Shown here: piece by piece, positions 15,566 to 24,542 of the stretch
Position numbering within the stretch: the stretch's first letter is position 1
Layout: each line of letters starts with the position of its first letter
From: an uncultured Oscillospiraceae bacterium
Lineage (GTDB): Bacteria; Bacillota; Clostridia; Oscillospirales; Oscillospiraceae
Length of the DNA: 39,135 nucleotides
Assembly: GCA_944387625.1 (NCBI GenBank)
Contig: CALXFQ010000010.1
Span: 1-39,135, forward strand
Direction: 5' to 3'
The notes under the pieces: model-generated
The model's database searches: none
What the model was told of the DNA's origin: nothing
What the model saw: only the letters and a program-made list of their open reading frames with translations
Made by a program: the position numbers and the translations under genes

Positions 15566-16734
15566 GCCCACTCCTCCTGCATACTGGTCTGACAAACGGT
15601 CTTATAGACCTTCTCCACCGCGGCGCCGAAGGCTTCCTTGCCAAATCGGGCCGCCACGGTACGGCTGTGATGGGATGCCCGACCCAGCCAGCCCTCGTCA
15701 GCGAAGATATCGTCCAGTCCCTGGCGGAACTCCTCCGCATTGGTGAACATATATCCATTTTCTCCGGGGATCACCACGTCTTTCAGACAGGGGTCCCGGC
15801 GGCACAGCAGCGGCAGACCGTTGGCCGCCGCCTCCACATAGGTCAGCCCCTGGGTCTCGCTGGTGGAGGCGCTGACGAACACATCCCCCAGCTGATAATA
15901 CTGGTGGACCTGGTTCGGCGGCACCATGCCGGTGAACGCCACCTTGTCCCCGATCCCCAGCTCCTGGGCCTGTTTCTGCAGATCCTCCCGGGCAGGGCCG
16001 TCGCCTACCACCAGGATGTGATAGTTCTCTTCCTTTGACACGGTCTGGGCGAAGTAGCGGAGGATCTCGTCAAAATTCTTCTCATATCCCAGCCGTCCCA
16101 CATTCACCAGCACCCGACGATCGGGCCGGATCCCCAGGGCCTGACGGCGCTGGGCACGGTCCTCGTCGGTCATGTGGTCAAGATGCTGCTCCAGCCGGAT
16201 GCCGCTGGGGATCACGCTGATCGGGGTCTGGATGCCGTACTCCCGGAGGGTGTCCTCCACCTTTTTGGTGGGGGCGATGATGTGCTTGACCTCTTTGAGC
16301 CGCAGCCGGGACAAGGTCCCCACCGCCTTCTCCCCCAACCCTTTCATAGGCAGCACATAGGCGACATATTGCTCATACAAGGTGTGATAAGTATGTACGA
16401 TCGGCGCGCCGGTCTCCCGGGCGATATAGTGGGCGAATTGGAAGCTGAAAAACTCACATTGGCTGTGGATCACATCCGGCCGCCACTCCACCAGCTGGTG
16501 GATCAGTCTGTGGCGGTAGGAAGTGGGCATCCGCACATCGGGATACACCTTCCCCAGAGGCAGGGAGCGGATGTAATAGACGTTATCCATCTGGTAGCTG
16601 TGGATCCCCTCGGCCAGCGTCAGGATCTTCACCTCATGGCCCCGGGCGATCAGAGATCCTGTCAGGTTCTTTACAGATGTCACCACACCGTTGGTCTCGG
16701 TGGTGTAAAGGTCTGTGGTCAGCAGTATCTTCAT
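15562..16734 (-). CDS. Glycosyltransferase family 4, diacylglycerol-glucosyltransferase type
   Basis: A 390-residue GT-B fold glycosyltransferase. The N-terminal domain opens with MKILLTTDLYTTETNGVVTS. The C-terminal nucleotide-sugar domain has VGRLGYEKNFD, VVGDGPAREDL and SASTSETQGLTYVEA, the E(x7)E donor site of GT4. Overall it resembles 1,2-diacylglycerol 3-glucosyltransferases, which make monoglycosyl-diacylglycerol at the inner membrane face from UDP-glucose. The four-base overlap with plsC strengthens a lipid role. It follows the small membrane protein by 36 bases in the same operon. Lipid-acceptor specificity is inferred from family resemblance and context; a polysaccharide acceptor cannot be excluded. 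Confidence 0.87.
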   Translation of the reverse strand: MKILLTTDLYTTETNGVVTSVKNLTGSLIARGHEVKILTLAEGIHSYQMDNVYYIRSLPLGKVYPDVRMPTSYRHRLIHQLVEWRPDVIHSQCEFFSFQFAHYIARETGAPIVHTYHTLYEQYVAYVLPMKGLGEKAVGTLSRLRLKEVKHIIAPTKKVEDTLREYGIQTPISVIPSGIRLEQHLDHMTDEDRAQRRQALGIRPDRRVLVNVGRLGYEKNFDEILRYFAQTVSKEENYHILVVGDGPAREDLQKQAQELGIGDKVAFTGMVPPNQVHQYYQLGDVFVSASTSETQGLTYVEAAANGLPLLCRRDPCLKDVVIPGENGYMFTNAEEFRQGLDDIFADEGWLGRASHHSRTVAARFGKEAFGAAVEKVYKTVCQTSMQEEWA

Positions 16735-16770
16735 AAGGTCGAACGCTCCTTTTCAGACCGGGCCGACGAC

Positions 16771-17142
16771 TCATTCGGCTACATTGGTCTTATGATCATT
16801 CTTTTCATGGTGTTCATGGTGATCCTTCACTTTTTTAAACGCTCGCTTCAATTTTTCATAGGAATGTTTCAAGGTCGCCAGGGTCTTTTCGTCATTGGGA
16901 AAGAGCCAGCGCAGCAGGGCCAGGGCAATGGCAAAAGTGACCAGCTTCTCAGGTGAGATCGGAAGCCACAAAAAAGCAAGGTAGGCCGAAGCGATCCCGA
17001 TCATCCAGCCATTGCCCAGCCAGGTCCCAAGAGCCAGAAGCACATAAGACCAGCCGTTGGTGATCATCCAGGCAAGCCCCCAGCACAGCAGCAGCCGGGG
17101 GTTCAGAAAAAACTGGACCAGCTTCTTGAGTTTCTCTTTCAC
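16771..17142 (-). CDS. Small membrane protein of unknown function with His-rich tail
   Basis: A 123-residue protein with an N-terminal basic segment and about three hydrophobic stretches (LLLCWGLAWMITNG, YVLLALGTWLGNGWMIGIAS, LVTFAIALALLRWLF). A cytoplasmic helical tail follows (LKHSYEKLKRAFKKVKDH), ending in a His/Glu/Lys cluster (HHEHHEKNDHK) that could bind metal. I do not recognise the family with certainty. It lies between the divergent PAP2 gene (29 bases upstream) and the glycosyltransferase, co-transcribed with both, so a role in membrane lipid metabolism is possible but not shown. Confidence 0.75.
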   Translation of the reverse strand: MKEKLKKLVQFFLNPRLLLCWGLAWMITNGWSYVLLALGTWLGNGWMIGIASAYLAFLWLPISPEKLVTFAIALALLRWLFPNDEKTLATLKHSYEKLKRAFKKVKDHHEHHEKNDHKTNVAE

Positions 17143-17171
17143 AGCGATCTTCCGCCTCCCTCACCAGAACG

Positions 17172-17633
17172 TCAAAACAGCAGGTAATACATGACTACAG
17201 CGGTAATGATCCCCAAAATGATGCCTGCCAATACCTGGACCGGGGTATGGCCCACGAATTTTTTCAGCTTCACTTCCGGCAGCCGGTCCTCGGTAAGCTC
17301 GCTGAACGCTTTCAACAGCTCATCGATCAGATAGGTCTGCTTCTCCGTTTCCCTGCGGACGCCGGTGGCATCGTGGCACACGATCACCGCCAGGATGCAG
17401 CTGACGGCAAATTCCACCGTCCCAAACCCTCTGGCCAGGCCGATCAGCACGGTCATGGATGTTACCGTGGCGCTGTGGCCGCTGGGCATCCCACCGTCCC
17501 CCATCATTCGGCCCAAGTCCAGCTTTTTATTGATCACGGCGTACAAGATCGTTTTCAAGACCTGGGCCAGGAACCAGGCGGTCAATCCGGCCAGCAGATA
17601 GGGGTTGGTGATCAGATCGATCAGAGCATCCAT
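17172..17633 (-). CDS. Divergent PAP2 family protein (YuiD/DUF212 type)
   Basis: A 153-residue membrane protein with about four hydrophobic segments. It carries GGMPSGHSATVTS and CHDATGVRRE, the signature of the divergent PAP2 (acid phosphatase/vanadium haloperoxidase-related) family represented by YuiD. The phosphatase motifs are only partly conserved and the activity of the family is not established. It is first in the minus operon leading to the glycosyltransferase and PlsC, so a lipid phosphate role is a reasonable inference. The start follows GAGGAG nine bases upstream, and a good promoter lies 33 bases further up. Confidence 0.9.
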   Translation of the reverse strand: MDALIDLITNPYLLAGLTAWFLAQVLKTILYAVINKKLDLGRMMGDGGMPSGHSATVTSMTVLIGLARGFGTVEFAVSCILAVIVCHDATGVRRETEKQTYLIDELLKAFSELTEDRLPEVKLKKFVGHTPVQVLAGIILGIITAVVMYYLLF

Positions 17634-17665
17634 GCGCCTAATCTCCTCTCAATTACTATAACGTC

Positions 17666-17694
17666 ATGATACCCCATTTTTCTCGATTTGTAAA
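17666..17694 (-). promoter_or_regulatory. Promoter of the lipid operon
   Basis: On the minus strand TTTACA (17694-17689), 17 bases, TATCAT (17671-17666), then a 30-base leader to the divergent PAP2 start. Confidence 0.75.
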
Positions 17695-17757
17695 GCTGGG
17701 ACCTGCATCAGGTTTGGAAAAAGCTGCCGTCCCCCTCCCCCCAACACGAATTGATCC

Positions 17758-17786
17758 TTGACTGCGCTCCGTTTCGGTGATAAACT
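17758..17786 (+). promoter_or_regulatory. Promoter of the alcohol/aldehyde dehydrogenase pair
   Basis: TTGACT (17758-17763), 17 bases, TAAACT (17781-17786), about 50 bases before the start codon. It is divergent from the lipid-operon promoter; the 60 bases between the two hold no evident element. Confidence 0.75.
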
Positions 17787-17834
17787 GCCATCAGATACCT
17801 GTTGATAAGTCAACTTCATGAGGTGAGAGAGAAC

Positions 17835-19037
17835 ATGAACATCTTCTGTCGCATTGGATGCCGTGCCTTTCAAACGGTCTTCAAGCTGGCGATCCCCCTT
17901 CTGCCCTACCGGGACCCCCAGATCCTGGACCAGGTGTCCCAGATCCCGGCGGCCCTGAGCCAGCAGGGCTGCGGCCGGGTGCTGTTGGTCACCGACGGCT
18001 TCCTCCATGTCAGCGGCGCTTTGGACTCTTTGAAAAAAGCCCTGGACCAGGCAGGGATCGGCTACACCGTATACGATGAAACGGTGCCTAACCCCACCGT
18101 ATGGAACGTGGAAGCCGCCCGGGAGCGGTATATCCGGCAGGAATGCCAGGCGATCGTGGGCTTCGGCGGCGGCTCGGCGATCGACTGCGCCAAGGCGGTG
18201 GGGGCAAGGATCGCCCGGCCCAGGCGGGAGATCTCCCAAATGCGGGGGATCTTGAAGGTGACGCGGTCCATCCCCTACCTGATCGCGGTCCCCACCACCG
18301 CCGGCACCGGCTCGGAGACCACCCTGGCCACGGTGATCACCGATGATAAGAATTATCACAAGTTCCCGATCAACGACTTCTGCCTGATCCCCAAGGCGGC
18401 GGTGCTGGACCCGGAGAACACCCGGTCCCTGCCGCCCCACCTTACCGCCACCACCGGCATGGACGCTTTGACCCACGCCATCGAGGCGTATATCGGCCGG
18501 TCCACCACCGCCTCCACCCGGCGGGACGCCCTGGAAGCCGCCCGGCTGATCCAGGAGAACCTGGAGAACGCCTACCGGGACGGGAATGACATGACCGCCC
18601 GGAAGAATATGCTCACCGCCGCCCATCTGGCAGGCCGGGCCTTCTCCAAGTCCTATGTAGGCTACTGCCACGCGGTGGCCCATTCCCTGGGAGGCCGGTA
18701 TCACACCCCCCACGGCCTTGCCAACGCGGTGCTGCTGCCTTATGTGCTGGAGCGCTACGGCAGCTCGATCTATGGAAAGGCCAAGGATATCGCCGTTGCC
18801 ATGGGCCTGGCGGAGAAGGATGCCTCCGGGGAGGAAGCCACCCAGGCGCTGATCGGCCGCATCCGGGCGCTGAACAGCCATATGGGGATCGGCACCAAGC
18901 TGCCGGGGATCCGGCCTCAGGACATCCCCGGTCTGGCGGCCCTGGCCGCCAGGGAAGCCAACCCCCTGTACCCGGTGCCACGGCTCATGGACCAAAAGGC
19001 GCTGGAGCAGTTTTACTATGATGTGATGGAGGAATGA
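17835..19037 (+). CDS. Iron-containing alcohol dehydrogenase
   Basis: A 400-residue group III (Fe-dependent) alcohol dehydrogenase that would interconvert an aldehyde or ketone with an alcohol using NAD(P)H. The nucleotide site is GFGGGSAIDCAKAVGA, followed by PTTAGTGSETT. The four metal ligands are visible as Asp and His in MDALTHAIEAY and two His in HAVAHSLGGRYHTPHGLAN. ATG at 17835 follows AGGTGAGAG; an upstream in-frame ATG at 17802 has no such site. It is paired with an aldehyde dehydrogenase starting three bases after its stop, so both act on a shared aldehyde. Substrate cannot be told from sequence. Confidence 0.92.
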   Translation: MNIFCRIGCRAFQTVFKLAIPLLPYRDPQILDQVSQIPAALSQQGCGRVLLVTDGFLHVSGALDSLKKALDQAGIGYTVYDETVPNPTVWNVEAARERYIRQECQAIVGFGGGSAIDCAKAVGARIARPRREISQMRGILKVTRSIPYLIAVPTTAGTGSETTLATVITDDKNYHKFPINDFCLIPKAAVLDPENTRSLPPHLTATTGMDALTHAIEAYIGRSTTASTRRDALEAARLIQENLENAYRDGNDMTARKNMLTAAHLAGRAFSKSYVGYCHAVAHSLGGRYHTPHGLANAVLLPYVLERYGSSIYGKAKDIAVAMGLAEKDASGEEATQALIGRIRALNSHMGIGTKLPGIRPQDIPGLAALAAREANPLYPVPRLMDQKALEQFYYDVMEE

Positions 19038-19040
19038 ACC

Positions 19041-20420
19041 ATGGATGAGAAGCAGATCGCGGACATCATCCTGCGCCAACGGCGCTATTTTGACACCGGC
19101 GCCACCTTGCCGGTACGGAGCCGGATCGCCGCCCTGAAAAAACTCCGCCAGACCCTGATCGACAGCGAAGAACGGATCGGCCAGGCGCTGAAGGAGGACC
19201 TGGGAAAATGTTCTACCGAAAGCTATATGAGTGAGACCGGCATGGTGATCAGCGAGATCAGCCATATGCTGGGGCATCTTGGCCGGTGGGCCAGGGAACA
19301 GCGGGTCCCCACCCCCATGGCGCAGTTCCACGCCCGGAGCTACCGCAAGCCCTGTCCGTATGGGGTGGTGCTGATCATGAGCCCCTGGAACTATCCCCTG
19401 CTGCTGACCCTTGGCCCGCTGGTGGACGCTCTGGCCGCCGGGAACACGGCGGTGGTCAAGCCCAGCGCCTACTCCCCCGCCACCTCGGCGCTGATGAAGG
19501 AGCTGCTGTCGGCCATCTTCCCCCCGGAATATGTGGCGGTGGTCACCGGCGGACGGCAGGAGAACGTCTTCCTGCTGGAGCAGAAGTTCGACTACATCTT
19601 CTTCACCGGCAGCAAGGCGGTGGGCCAGCAGGTCCTGCAAAAGGCGGCGGTGCACATGACCCCGGTGACGCTGGAACTGGGCGGGAAAAGCCCGTGTATC
19701 GTGGACCAGACCGCGGATCTGAAGCTGGCCGCCCGGCGGATCGTGTTCGGAAAGTTCTTAAACTGCGGCCAGACCTGCGTGGCCCCGGACTATATCCTGT
19801 GCCACCGGTCGGTGAAGGACCAATTGGTGGCCCATCTCATCGCCGAGATCCGCCGCCAGTACGGCAGTGAGCCGCTCTCCAACGAGGGCTATGGCCGGAT
19901 CGTGTCCCGAAAGCACTTTAGCCGGATCTGCGGCCTGATCGACCCGGAGAAGACCGTGCTGGGCGGGGACTGGGACGAAAGTGCCCTGAAGATCGCGCCC
20001 ACGGTCCTGGACCGGGTGACCTGGGACGATCCGGTGATGCGGGAGGAGATCTTCGGGCCGGTGCTGCCGGTGCTGACCTTCGACCATCTGGAAGAGGCGA
20101 TCGAAACGGTCAACTGCCGCCCCACCCCTCTGGCGCTGTATATCTTCTCCTCGGATAAGCAGACCATCCGCCGTGTCACCGGCCTTTGCCGCTACGGCGG
20201 CGGCTGTGTCAATGACTGCGTGATCCACCTGGCTACCAGCGCCATGGGCTTTGGCGGTCTGGGCGAGAGCGGCATGGGAGCCTACCACGGCAAGGACGGC
20301 TTCGATACCTTCACCCACTATAAAAGCATCGTGGACAAAAAGACCTGGCTGGATCTTCCCCTGCGCTACCAGCCCTACCAAAAGCTCTACGACCGGATCA
20401 TCCATCTGTTCCTGCGGTGA
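19041..20420 (+). CDS. Aldehyde dehydrogenase (class 3-like)
   Basis: A 459-residue NAD(P)-dependent aldehyde dehydrogenase that would oxidise an aldehyde to the acid. It shows the class 3 N-terminal arrangement (SPWNYPLLLTLGPLVDALAA), the coenzyme-binding segment FFTGSKAVGQ, the general base Glu in LELGGKSP and the nucleophile Cys in NCGQTCVAPDY. The length fits ALDH3/coniferyl-aldehyde-type enzymes, which lack the extra N-terminal residues of ALDH2. The C-terminal ~30 residues end in a hydrophobic/aromatic stretch that could touch the membrane, as in some ALDH3 proteins. It follows the iron alcohol dehydrogenase by three bases and ends at a strong terminator, so the two form an alcohol-to-acid pair or an aldehyde-detoxifying pair. 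Confidence 0.92.
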   Translation: MDEKQIADIILRQRRYFDTGATLPVRSRIAALKKLRQTLIDSEERIGQALKEDLGKCSTESYMSETGMVISEISHMLGHLGRWAREQRVPTPMAQFHARSYRKPCPYGVVLIMSPWNYPLLLTLGPLVDALAAGNTAVVKPSAYSPATSALMKELLSAIFPPEYVAVVTGGRQENVFLLEQKFDYIFFTGSKAVGQQVLQKAAVHMTPVTLELGGKSPCIVDQTADLKLAARRIVFGKFLNCGQTCVAPDYILCHRSVKDQLVAHLIAEIRRQYGSEPLSNEGYGRIVSRKHFSRICGLIDPEKTVLGGDWDESALKIAPTVLDRVTWDDPVMREEIFGPVLPVLTFDHLEEAIETVNCRPTPLALYIFSSDKQTIRRVTGLCRYGGGCVNDCVIHLATSAMGFGGLGESGMGAYHGKDGFDTFTHYKSIVDKKTWLDLPLRYQPYQKLYDRIIHLFLR

Positions 20421-20425
20421 TACGC

Positions 20426-20458
20426 GCCCTGCTCCCCTGGGGGAGCAGGGCTTTTTTT
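20426..20458 (+). terminator. Rho-independent terminator of the adh/aldh operon
   Basis: GCCCTGCTCCC (20426-20436), loop CTGG, GGGAGCAGGGC (20441-20451), then seven T. Confidence 0.95.
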
Positions 20459-20502
20459 GACCTTTTTTAAGATGGGTGTTTCTACTGTCGACAAACGTCT
20501 TC

Positions 20503-20530
20503 TTGACAAAAGCATTGATCGTTGTATAAT
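20503..20530 (+). promoter_or_regulatory. Promoter of the Re-citrate synthase operon
   Basis: TTGACA (20503-20508), 16 bases, TATAAT (20525-20530). Both boxes are perfect and the leader is about 38 bases. The -10 box lies inside a palindrome described separately. Confidence 0.9.
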
Positions 20531-20538
20531 CGTATACA
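20523..20538. promoter_or_regulatory. Candidate GntR operator over the -10 box
   Basis: TGTATA, spacer ATCG, TATACA: a perfect 6-bp inverted repeat covering the -10 and start region. GntR/FadR-type regulators bind short palindromes of this kind, and such a gene (21962-22609) is the second gene of the operon, so autoregulated repression is the simplest reading. Confidence 0.6.
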
Positions 20539-20575
20539 TAAAACCATCTGCCGATCATGAAAGGAGCTGTATGCC

Positions 20576-21952
20576 ATGCTAGAAATATCCCCCAAGACCA
20601 ACCTGTTGGAACAGAAGTCCTACAAATACTCCCTCCAGGATGTGAACGAACCAAATCTCATCCGGGAGATCTACTCCTACGGAACGATCCCCAAGGTGGC
20701 CTTCAACCACCGCCGGGTGCCGATCTCCATGCCCGAGGAGATCTGGATCACCGACACCTCCCTGCGGGACGGTCAGCAGTCCATGGCCCCTTATTCCGTG
20801 GACCAGATCGTAAACATCTATAAACTGCTCCACAAGCTGGGCGGCCCTTACGGGATCATCCGGCAGACGGAGTTTTTTATCTACAGCAAAAAAGACCGGG
20901 AAGCCCTGGAAAAGTGCATGGCCCTGGACTATCCGTTCCCGGAGATCACCAGCTGGATCCGGGCCAGCAAGGAGGACTTTAAGCTGGTGAAGGAGCTGGG
21001 GATCCGGGAGACCGGCATTTTGGTCAGCTGTTCGGACTACCACATCTTCAAGAAGATGAAGATGAACCGCAAGCAGTGTATGGACTATTATCTTGCCACG
21101 GTGAAGGACGCTTTCGACGCCGGCGTGATCCCCCGGTGCCATTTGGAGGACATCACCCGGGCGGACTTCTACGGCTTTGTGGTGCCTTTCGTCAACGAAC
21201 TGCAAGCCCTGTCACGGGAAGCCGGCATCCCGGTGAAGATCCGGGCCTGCGATACCATGGGCTACGGCGTGCCATACACAGAGGCCGCCATGCCCCGGTC
21301 TGTGGCAGGCATCGTCTACGGCCTGCAGCACTACGCCGATGTGCCCAGCGCCTGTCTGGAGTGGCACGGCCACAACGATTTTTACAAGGCCGTGCCCAAC
21401 GCCTCCACCGCCTGGCTCTACGGCGCCTGCGCCGTCAACTGCTCGCTGCTGGGCATCGGAGAGCGCACCGGCAACGTGCCGTTGGAGGCCATGGTCTTTG
21501 AATACGCCTCCCTGCGAGGCTCCTTAGACGGCATGGACACCACCGTGATCACCCAGATCGCGGACTATTTCAAAAACGAGATCGGCTATGAGATCCCGCC
21601 TATGACCCCCTATGTGGGATCTTCCTTCAATATGACCCGGGCCGGGGTCCATGCCGACGGGCTGATGAAAGACGAGGAGATCTATACCATCTTCGACACG
21701 AAAAAGATCCTGGGCCGCCCTGCCACCGTCCAGATCAGCAAGACCTCCGGGCTGGCAGGGATCGCCTATTGGATCAACCAGACCTATGGCCTTTCCGAGG
21801 AGGAAAAGCTGGACAAGCGGGACGCCCTGGTGATAGCCATGAAAGAGTGGGTCGATCAGCAGTATGAAGACGGCCGCCAGACCCCCATGACCGACAAGGA
21901 GCTGAACGAGAAGCTCCAGTCCCTGGCGCCCGGCCGCTACCGTCACATTTAA
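20576..21952 (+). CDS. Re-type citrate synthase
   Basis: A 458-residue DRE-TIM metallolyase related to homocitrate and isopropylmalate synthases. It would condense acetyl-CoA with oxaloacetate to citrate, the Re-stereospecific route known in Clostridium kluyveri and other anaerobes. The metal and catalytic motifs are DTSLRDGQQSM near residue 62 and EWHGHNDFYKAV, whose HxH ligates the divalent metal, followed by GIGERTGNVPLEAM. Operon context decides it: aconitase and isocitrate dehydrogenase follow, and no Si-type citrate synthase is present. Homocitrate synthase is the main alternative, but no lysine-pathway gene is nearby. ATG at 20576 follows AAAGGAG by nine bases. The enzyme starts the oxidative half-cycle to 2-oxoglutarate for glutamate synthesis. 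Confidence 0.9.
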   Translation: MLEISPKTNLLEQKSYKYSLQDVNEPNLIREIYSYGTIPKVAFNHRRVPISMPEEIWITDTSLRDGQQSMAPYSVDQIVNIYKLLHKLGGPYGIIRQTEFFIYSKKDREALEKCMALDYPFPEITSWIRASKEDFKLVKELGIRETGILVSCSDYHIFKKMKMNRKQCMDYYLATVKDAFDAGVIPRCHLEDITRADFYGFVVPFVNELQALSREAGIPVKIRACDTMGYGVPYTEAAMPRSVAGIVYGLQHYADVPSACLEWHGHNDFYKAVPNASTAWLYGACAVNCSLLGIGERTGNVPLEAMVFEYASLRGSLDGMDTTVITQIADYFKNEIGYEIPPMTPYVGSSFNMTRAGVHADGLMKDEEIYTIFDTKKILGRPATVQISKTSGLAGIAYWINQTYGLSEEEKLDKRDALVIAMKEWVDQQYEDGRQTPMTDKELNEKLQSLAPGRYRHI

Positions 21953-21961
21953 GGAGGCAGT

Positions 21962-22609
21962 ATGAAAAAACGATTTAAGAGCATCTCCCTGGCCGATCAG
22001 GTCTTCGACAAGCTGGAAGACGACATCATCCTGGGGGTGTATCCCCGTGGTCAGATCCTCACCGAGCTGGGTCTGGCGGAGGAGCTGGGGGTGAGCCGGA
22101 CCCCGATCCGGGAGGCCCTGCGGCGCTTGGAGCAAGAGCGGCTGATCGCCGACAACGGCAAAGGTTCGGTGGTCCTGGGGATCACCGAGGACGACTTACT
22201 GGACATCATGAACATCCGGGAGCGGATCGAGGGACTGGCCGCCTACTACGCCGCCAAGAACATCACCCCGGAAGCGGTCCAGGAACTGGAGCATCTGATC
22301 GACCTTCAGGACTTTTATTTCAGCAAGCATGATGTTGAACAGCTTCGGTATGTGGACGACGATTTCCACGACGCGATCAGCCACCTCAGCGGCCGGATGG
22401 TGATCTGTGACACCCTGATCCCGCTCCATCGGAAGACCCGGCGCTATCGCCGTCTGGTCATGGGGGACTGGGACCGGGCCGCCCAGGTCACCAAGGAGCA
22501 TCGTGCCATCGCCCAGGCCATCGCGGAGGGGAACGGAGATCTGGCCCAGGAGCTGATGACCCGTCACATCGTCCACTCCAAAGAGCAGCTGATCAAGGAG
22601 GAAGTGTAA
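21962..22609 (+). CDS. GntR-family (FadR/FCD-type) transcriptional regulator
   Basis: A 215-residue regulator. An N-terminal winged helix (LADQVFDKLEDDIILGVYP, then ELGVSRTPIREALRRLEQ) is fused to an all-helical FCD ligand domain. The metal-binding residues of FCD proteins appear in DDDFHDAISHL, in HRAIAQAI and near the C-terminal MTRHIVHSKEQL. Such domains often bind carboxylic acids. It starts after AAGGAGG, ten bases behind citrate synthase, and ends one base before aconitase. I infer that it senses citrate or another tri- or dicarboxylate and acts on the palindrome at 20523-20538 to control its own operon. Confidence 0.92.
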   Translation: MKKRFKSISLADQVFDKLEDDIILGVYPRGQILTELGLAEELGVSRTPIREALRRLEQERLIADNGKGSVVLGITEDDLLDIMNIRERIEGLAAYYAAKNITPEAVQELEHLIDLQDFYFSKHDVEQLRYVDDDFHDAISHLSGRMVICDTLIPLHRKTRRYRRLVMGDWDRAAQVTKEHRAIAQAIAEGNGDLAQELMTRHIVHSKEQLIKEEV

Positions 22610-22610
22610 C

Positions 22611-24542
22611 ATGGGCTTGACCATCGCGCAGAAGATCATCAAAAGCCATCTGCTCTCCGGCGATATGTCCCCCGGCAGCGAGGTGGCCCTGAAGATCGAC
22701 CAGACCCTGACCCAGGACGCCACCGGCACCATGGCCTATCTGGAATTTGAAGCCATGGGCATCCCCCGGGTGCGGACGGAGCTAAGCGTGGCCTATGTGG
22801 ACCACAACACCTTGCAGTGTGGCTTTGAAAACGCCGACGACCACCGATATTTGCAGACCGTGGCGGCCAAGCACGGGATCTGGTTCTCCCGGCCCGGCAA
22901 CGGGATCTGCCACCAGGTCCATTTGGAGCGGTTCGGCAAACCCGGCAAGACCCTGATCGGGTCCGACAGCCACACCCCCACCGGCGGCGGCCTGGGGATG
23001 CTGGCCTTTGGGGCCGGGGGCATGGACGTGGCCGTAGCCATGGGCGGCGGCGCTTACTACATCACCATGCCCAAAATGTACAAGGTGGAGCTGACCGGCC
23101 GCCTCCGGCCCTATGTTTCCGCCAAGGACGCGGCGCTGAAGCTCCTGCAGATCCTGTCGGTGAAAGGCGGCGTAGGCGCGATCATAGAGTGGGGCGGCGA
23201 AGGCGTGGATACCTTGTCCGTTCCCGAGCGGGCCACGATCGCCAACATGGGCACCGAACTGGGGGCCACCACCTCGATCTTCCCCTCAGATCAGGTGACC
23301 CGGGCCTTTCTGGCGGCCCAGGGCCGGGCGGAAGACTACATCCCTCTGTCCAGCGACCCGGACGCGGTATACGATTGGGTGATCCGGATCGACCTGTCCA
23401 CCCTGGGGCCCATGATCGCCTGTCCCCACAGCCCGGACAAGGTCCTGCCGGTCCAGGCGGTGGCCGGTCTGCCGGTGGACCAGGTGTGCATCGGCTCGTG
23501 TACCAATTCCTCCTTACAAGACCTTTTGAAGGTGGCGGCGATCCTCCAAGGCCGAACGGTCCACCCGTCCGTGAGCCTGTCGATCTCCCCCGGCTCCCGG
23601 CAGGTGCTGTCCATGCTGGCAGACCAGGGGGCGCTGACGCAGATCCTGGCCAGCGGCGCACGGGTGCTGGAATGTGCCTGCGGCCCCTGCATCGGCATGG
23701 GCTTTGCCCCCGGGTCCGGCGGAGTGTCCCTGCGGACCTTCAACCGAAACTTCCTGGGCCGCAGCGGCACCAAAGACGCCCAGGTGTATCTGGTATCCCC
23801 GGAGACCGCCGCCGCCTCCGCCCTGGCCGGGCAGATCACGGATCCCACCACCTTGGGGGACGCTCTGGAGGTATGCCTGCCGGACAAGTTCCAGATCGAT
23901 GACAGCGGCGTCCTGCCCCCCTCGTCCGAAGAGGCGGCGGCCACGGCCCAGGTCCTTCGAGGCCCCAACATCCAGCCCTTCCCCAAGAGCCGGCCCTTCC
24001 AGGACAGCCTGCAGCTGCGGCTGGTGCTGAAAGTGGGGGACGATATCACCACAGACCACATCATGCCCGCCGGGGCAAAGATCCTGCCCTACCGGTCCAA
24101 CATCCCACATTTGAGCAAATTCTGCTTTGAGGTCTGCGACCCTGGCTTCCCCGACAGAGCCAGGGCCGCCGGGGACGGGGCGATCGTAGGCGGCAGCAAC
24201 TACGGCCAGGGGTCTTCCCGGGAGCACGCCGCCCTGGTGCCTATGTACTTAGGGATCCGGGCGGTGATCGCCAAGAGCTTTGCCCGGATCCACGCCGCCA
24301 ATCTTATCAACTGCGGGATCCTGCCATTGACCTTTGATGATCCGGCGGACTACGACCGGCTCTCCCAGGACACGGTCCTCCAGATCGATCAGATCCGGGC
24401 CGGTATGGAGGAAGGCCGCCTGATGGCACGGGACCGGACCACCGGCCGCGAGTTCCCGGTCCGATGCCACATGACCCATCGCCAGCGGCAGATCCTGATG
24501 GCAGGAGGACTGCTGAATTACACCAAGGAGGGCAGCGTATGA
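22611..24542 (+). CDS. acn: Aconitate hydratase
   Basis: A 643-residue aconitase that isomerises citrate to isocitrate with a [4Fe-4S] cluster. Cluster ligands are visible as Cys in IGSCTNSSLQD and the two Cys in CACGPCIGMGF. Earlier, GSDSHTPTGGGLGML is a family hallmark. The C-terminal swivel domain has GGSNYGQGSSREHAALVP. At 643 residues it is shorter than AcnA (about 890) and matches the compact aconitases of Clostridia and some archaea. Its start follows GGAGGAAG and it overlaps the isocitrate dehydrogenase start by four bases. Second enzyme of the citrate-to-2-oxoglutarate operon. Confidence 0.95.
   Translation: MGLTIAQKIIKSHLLSGDMSPGSEVALKIDQTLTQDATGTMAYLEFEAMGIPRVRTELSVAYVDHNTLQCGFENADDHRYLQTVAAKHGIWFSRPGNGICHQVHLERFGKPGKTLIGSDSHTPTGGGLGMLAFGAGGMDVAVAMGGGAYYITMPKMYKVELTGRLRPYVSAKDAALKLLQILSVKGGVGAIIEWGGEGVDTLSVPERATIANMGTELGATTSIFPSDQVTRAFLAAQGRAEDYIPLSSDPDAVYDWVIRIDLSTLGPMIACPHSPDKVLPVQAVAGLPVDQVCIGSCTNSSLQDLLKVAAILQGRTVHPSVSLSISPGSRQVLSMLADQGALTQILASGARVLECACGPCIGMGFAPGSGGVSLRTFNRNFLGRSGTKDAQVYLVSPETAAASALAGQITDPTTLGDALEVCLPDKFQIDDSGVLPPSSEEAAATAQVLRGPNIQPFPKSRPFQDSLQLRLVLKVGDDITTDHIMPAGAKILPYRSNIPHLSKFCFEVCDPGFPDRARAAGDGAIVGGSNYGQGSSREHAALVPMYLGIRAVIAKSFARIHAANLINCGILPLTFDDPADYDRLSQDTVLQIDQIRAGMEEGRLMARDRTTGREFPVRCHMTHRQRQILMAGGLLNYTKEGSV

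Noticed and set aside
17664..19655. A 663-codon minus-strand frame opposite the dehydrogenases
   Set aside because: It is antisense to two enzymes with complete catalytic motifs; composition is biased and no domain is seen.
20576..21952. Homocitrate or isopropylmalate synthase
   Set aside because: Aconitase and an isocitrate-type dehydrogenase with S-x-N-x-x-x-R follow directly, which fits citrate.
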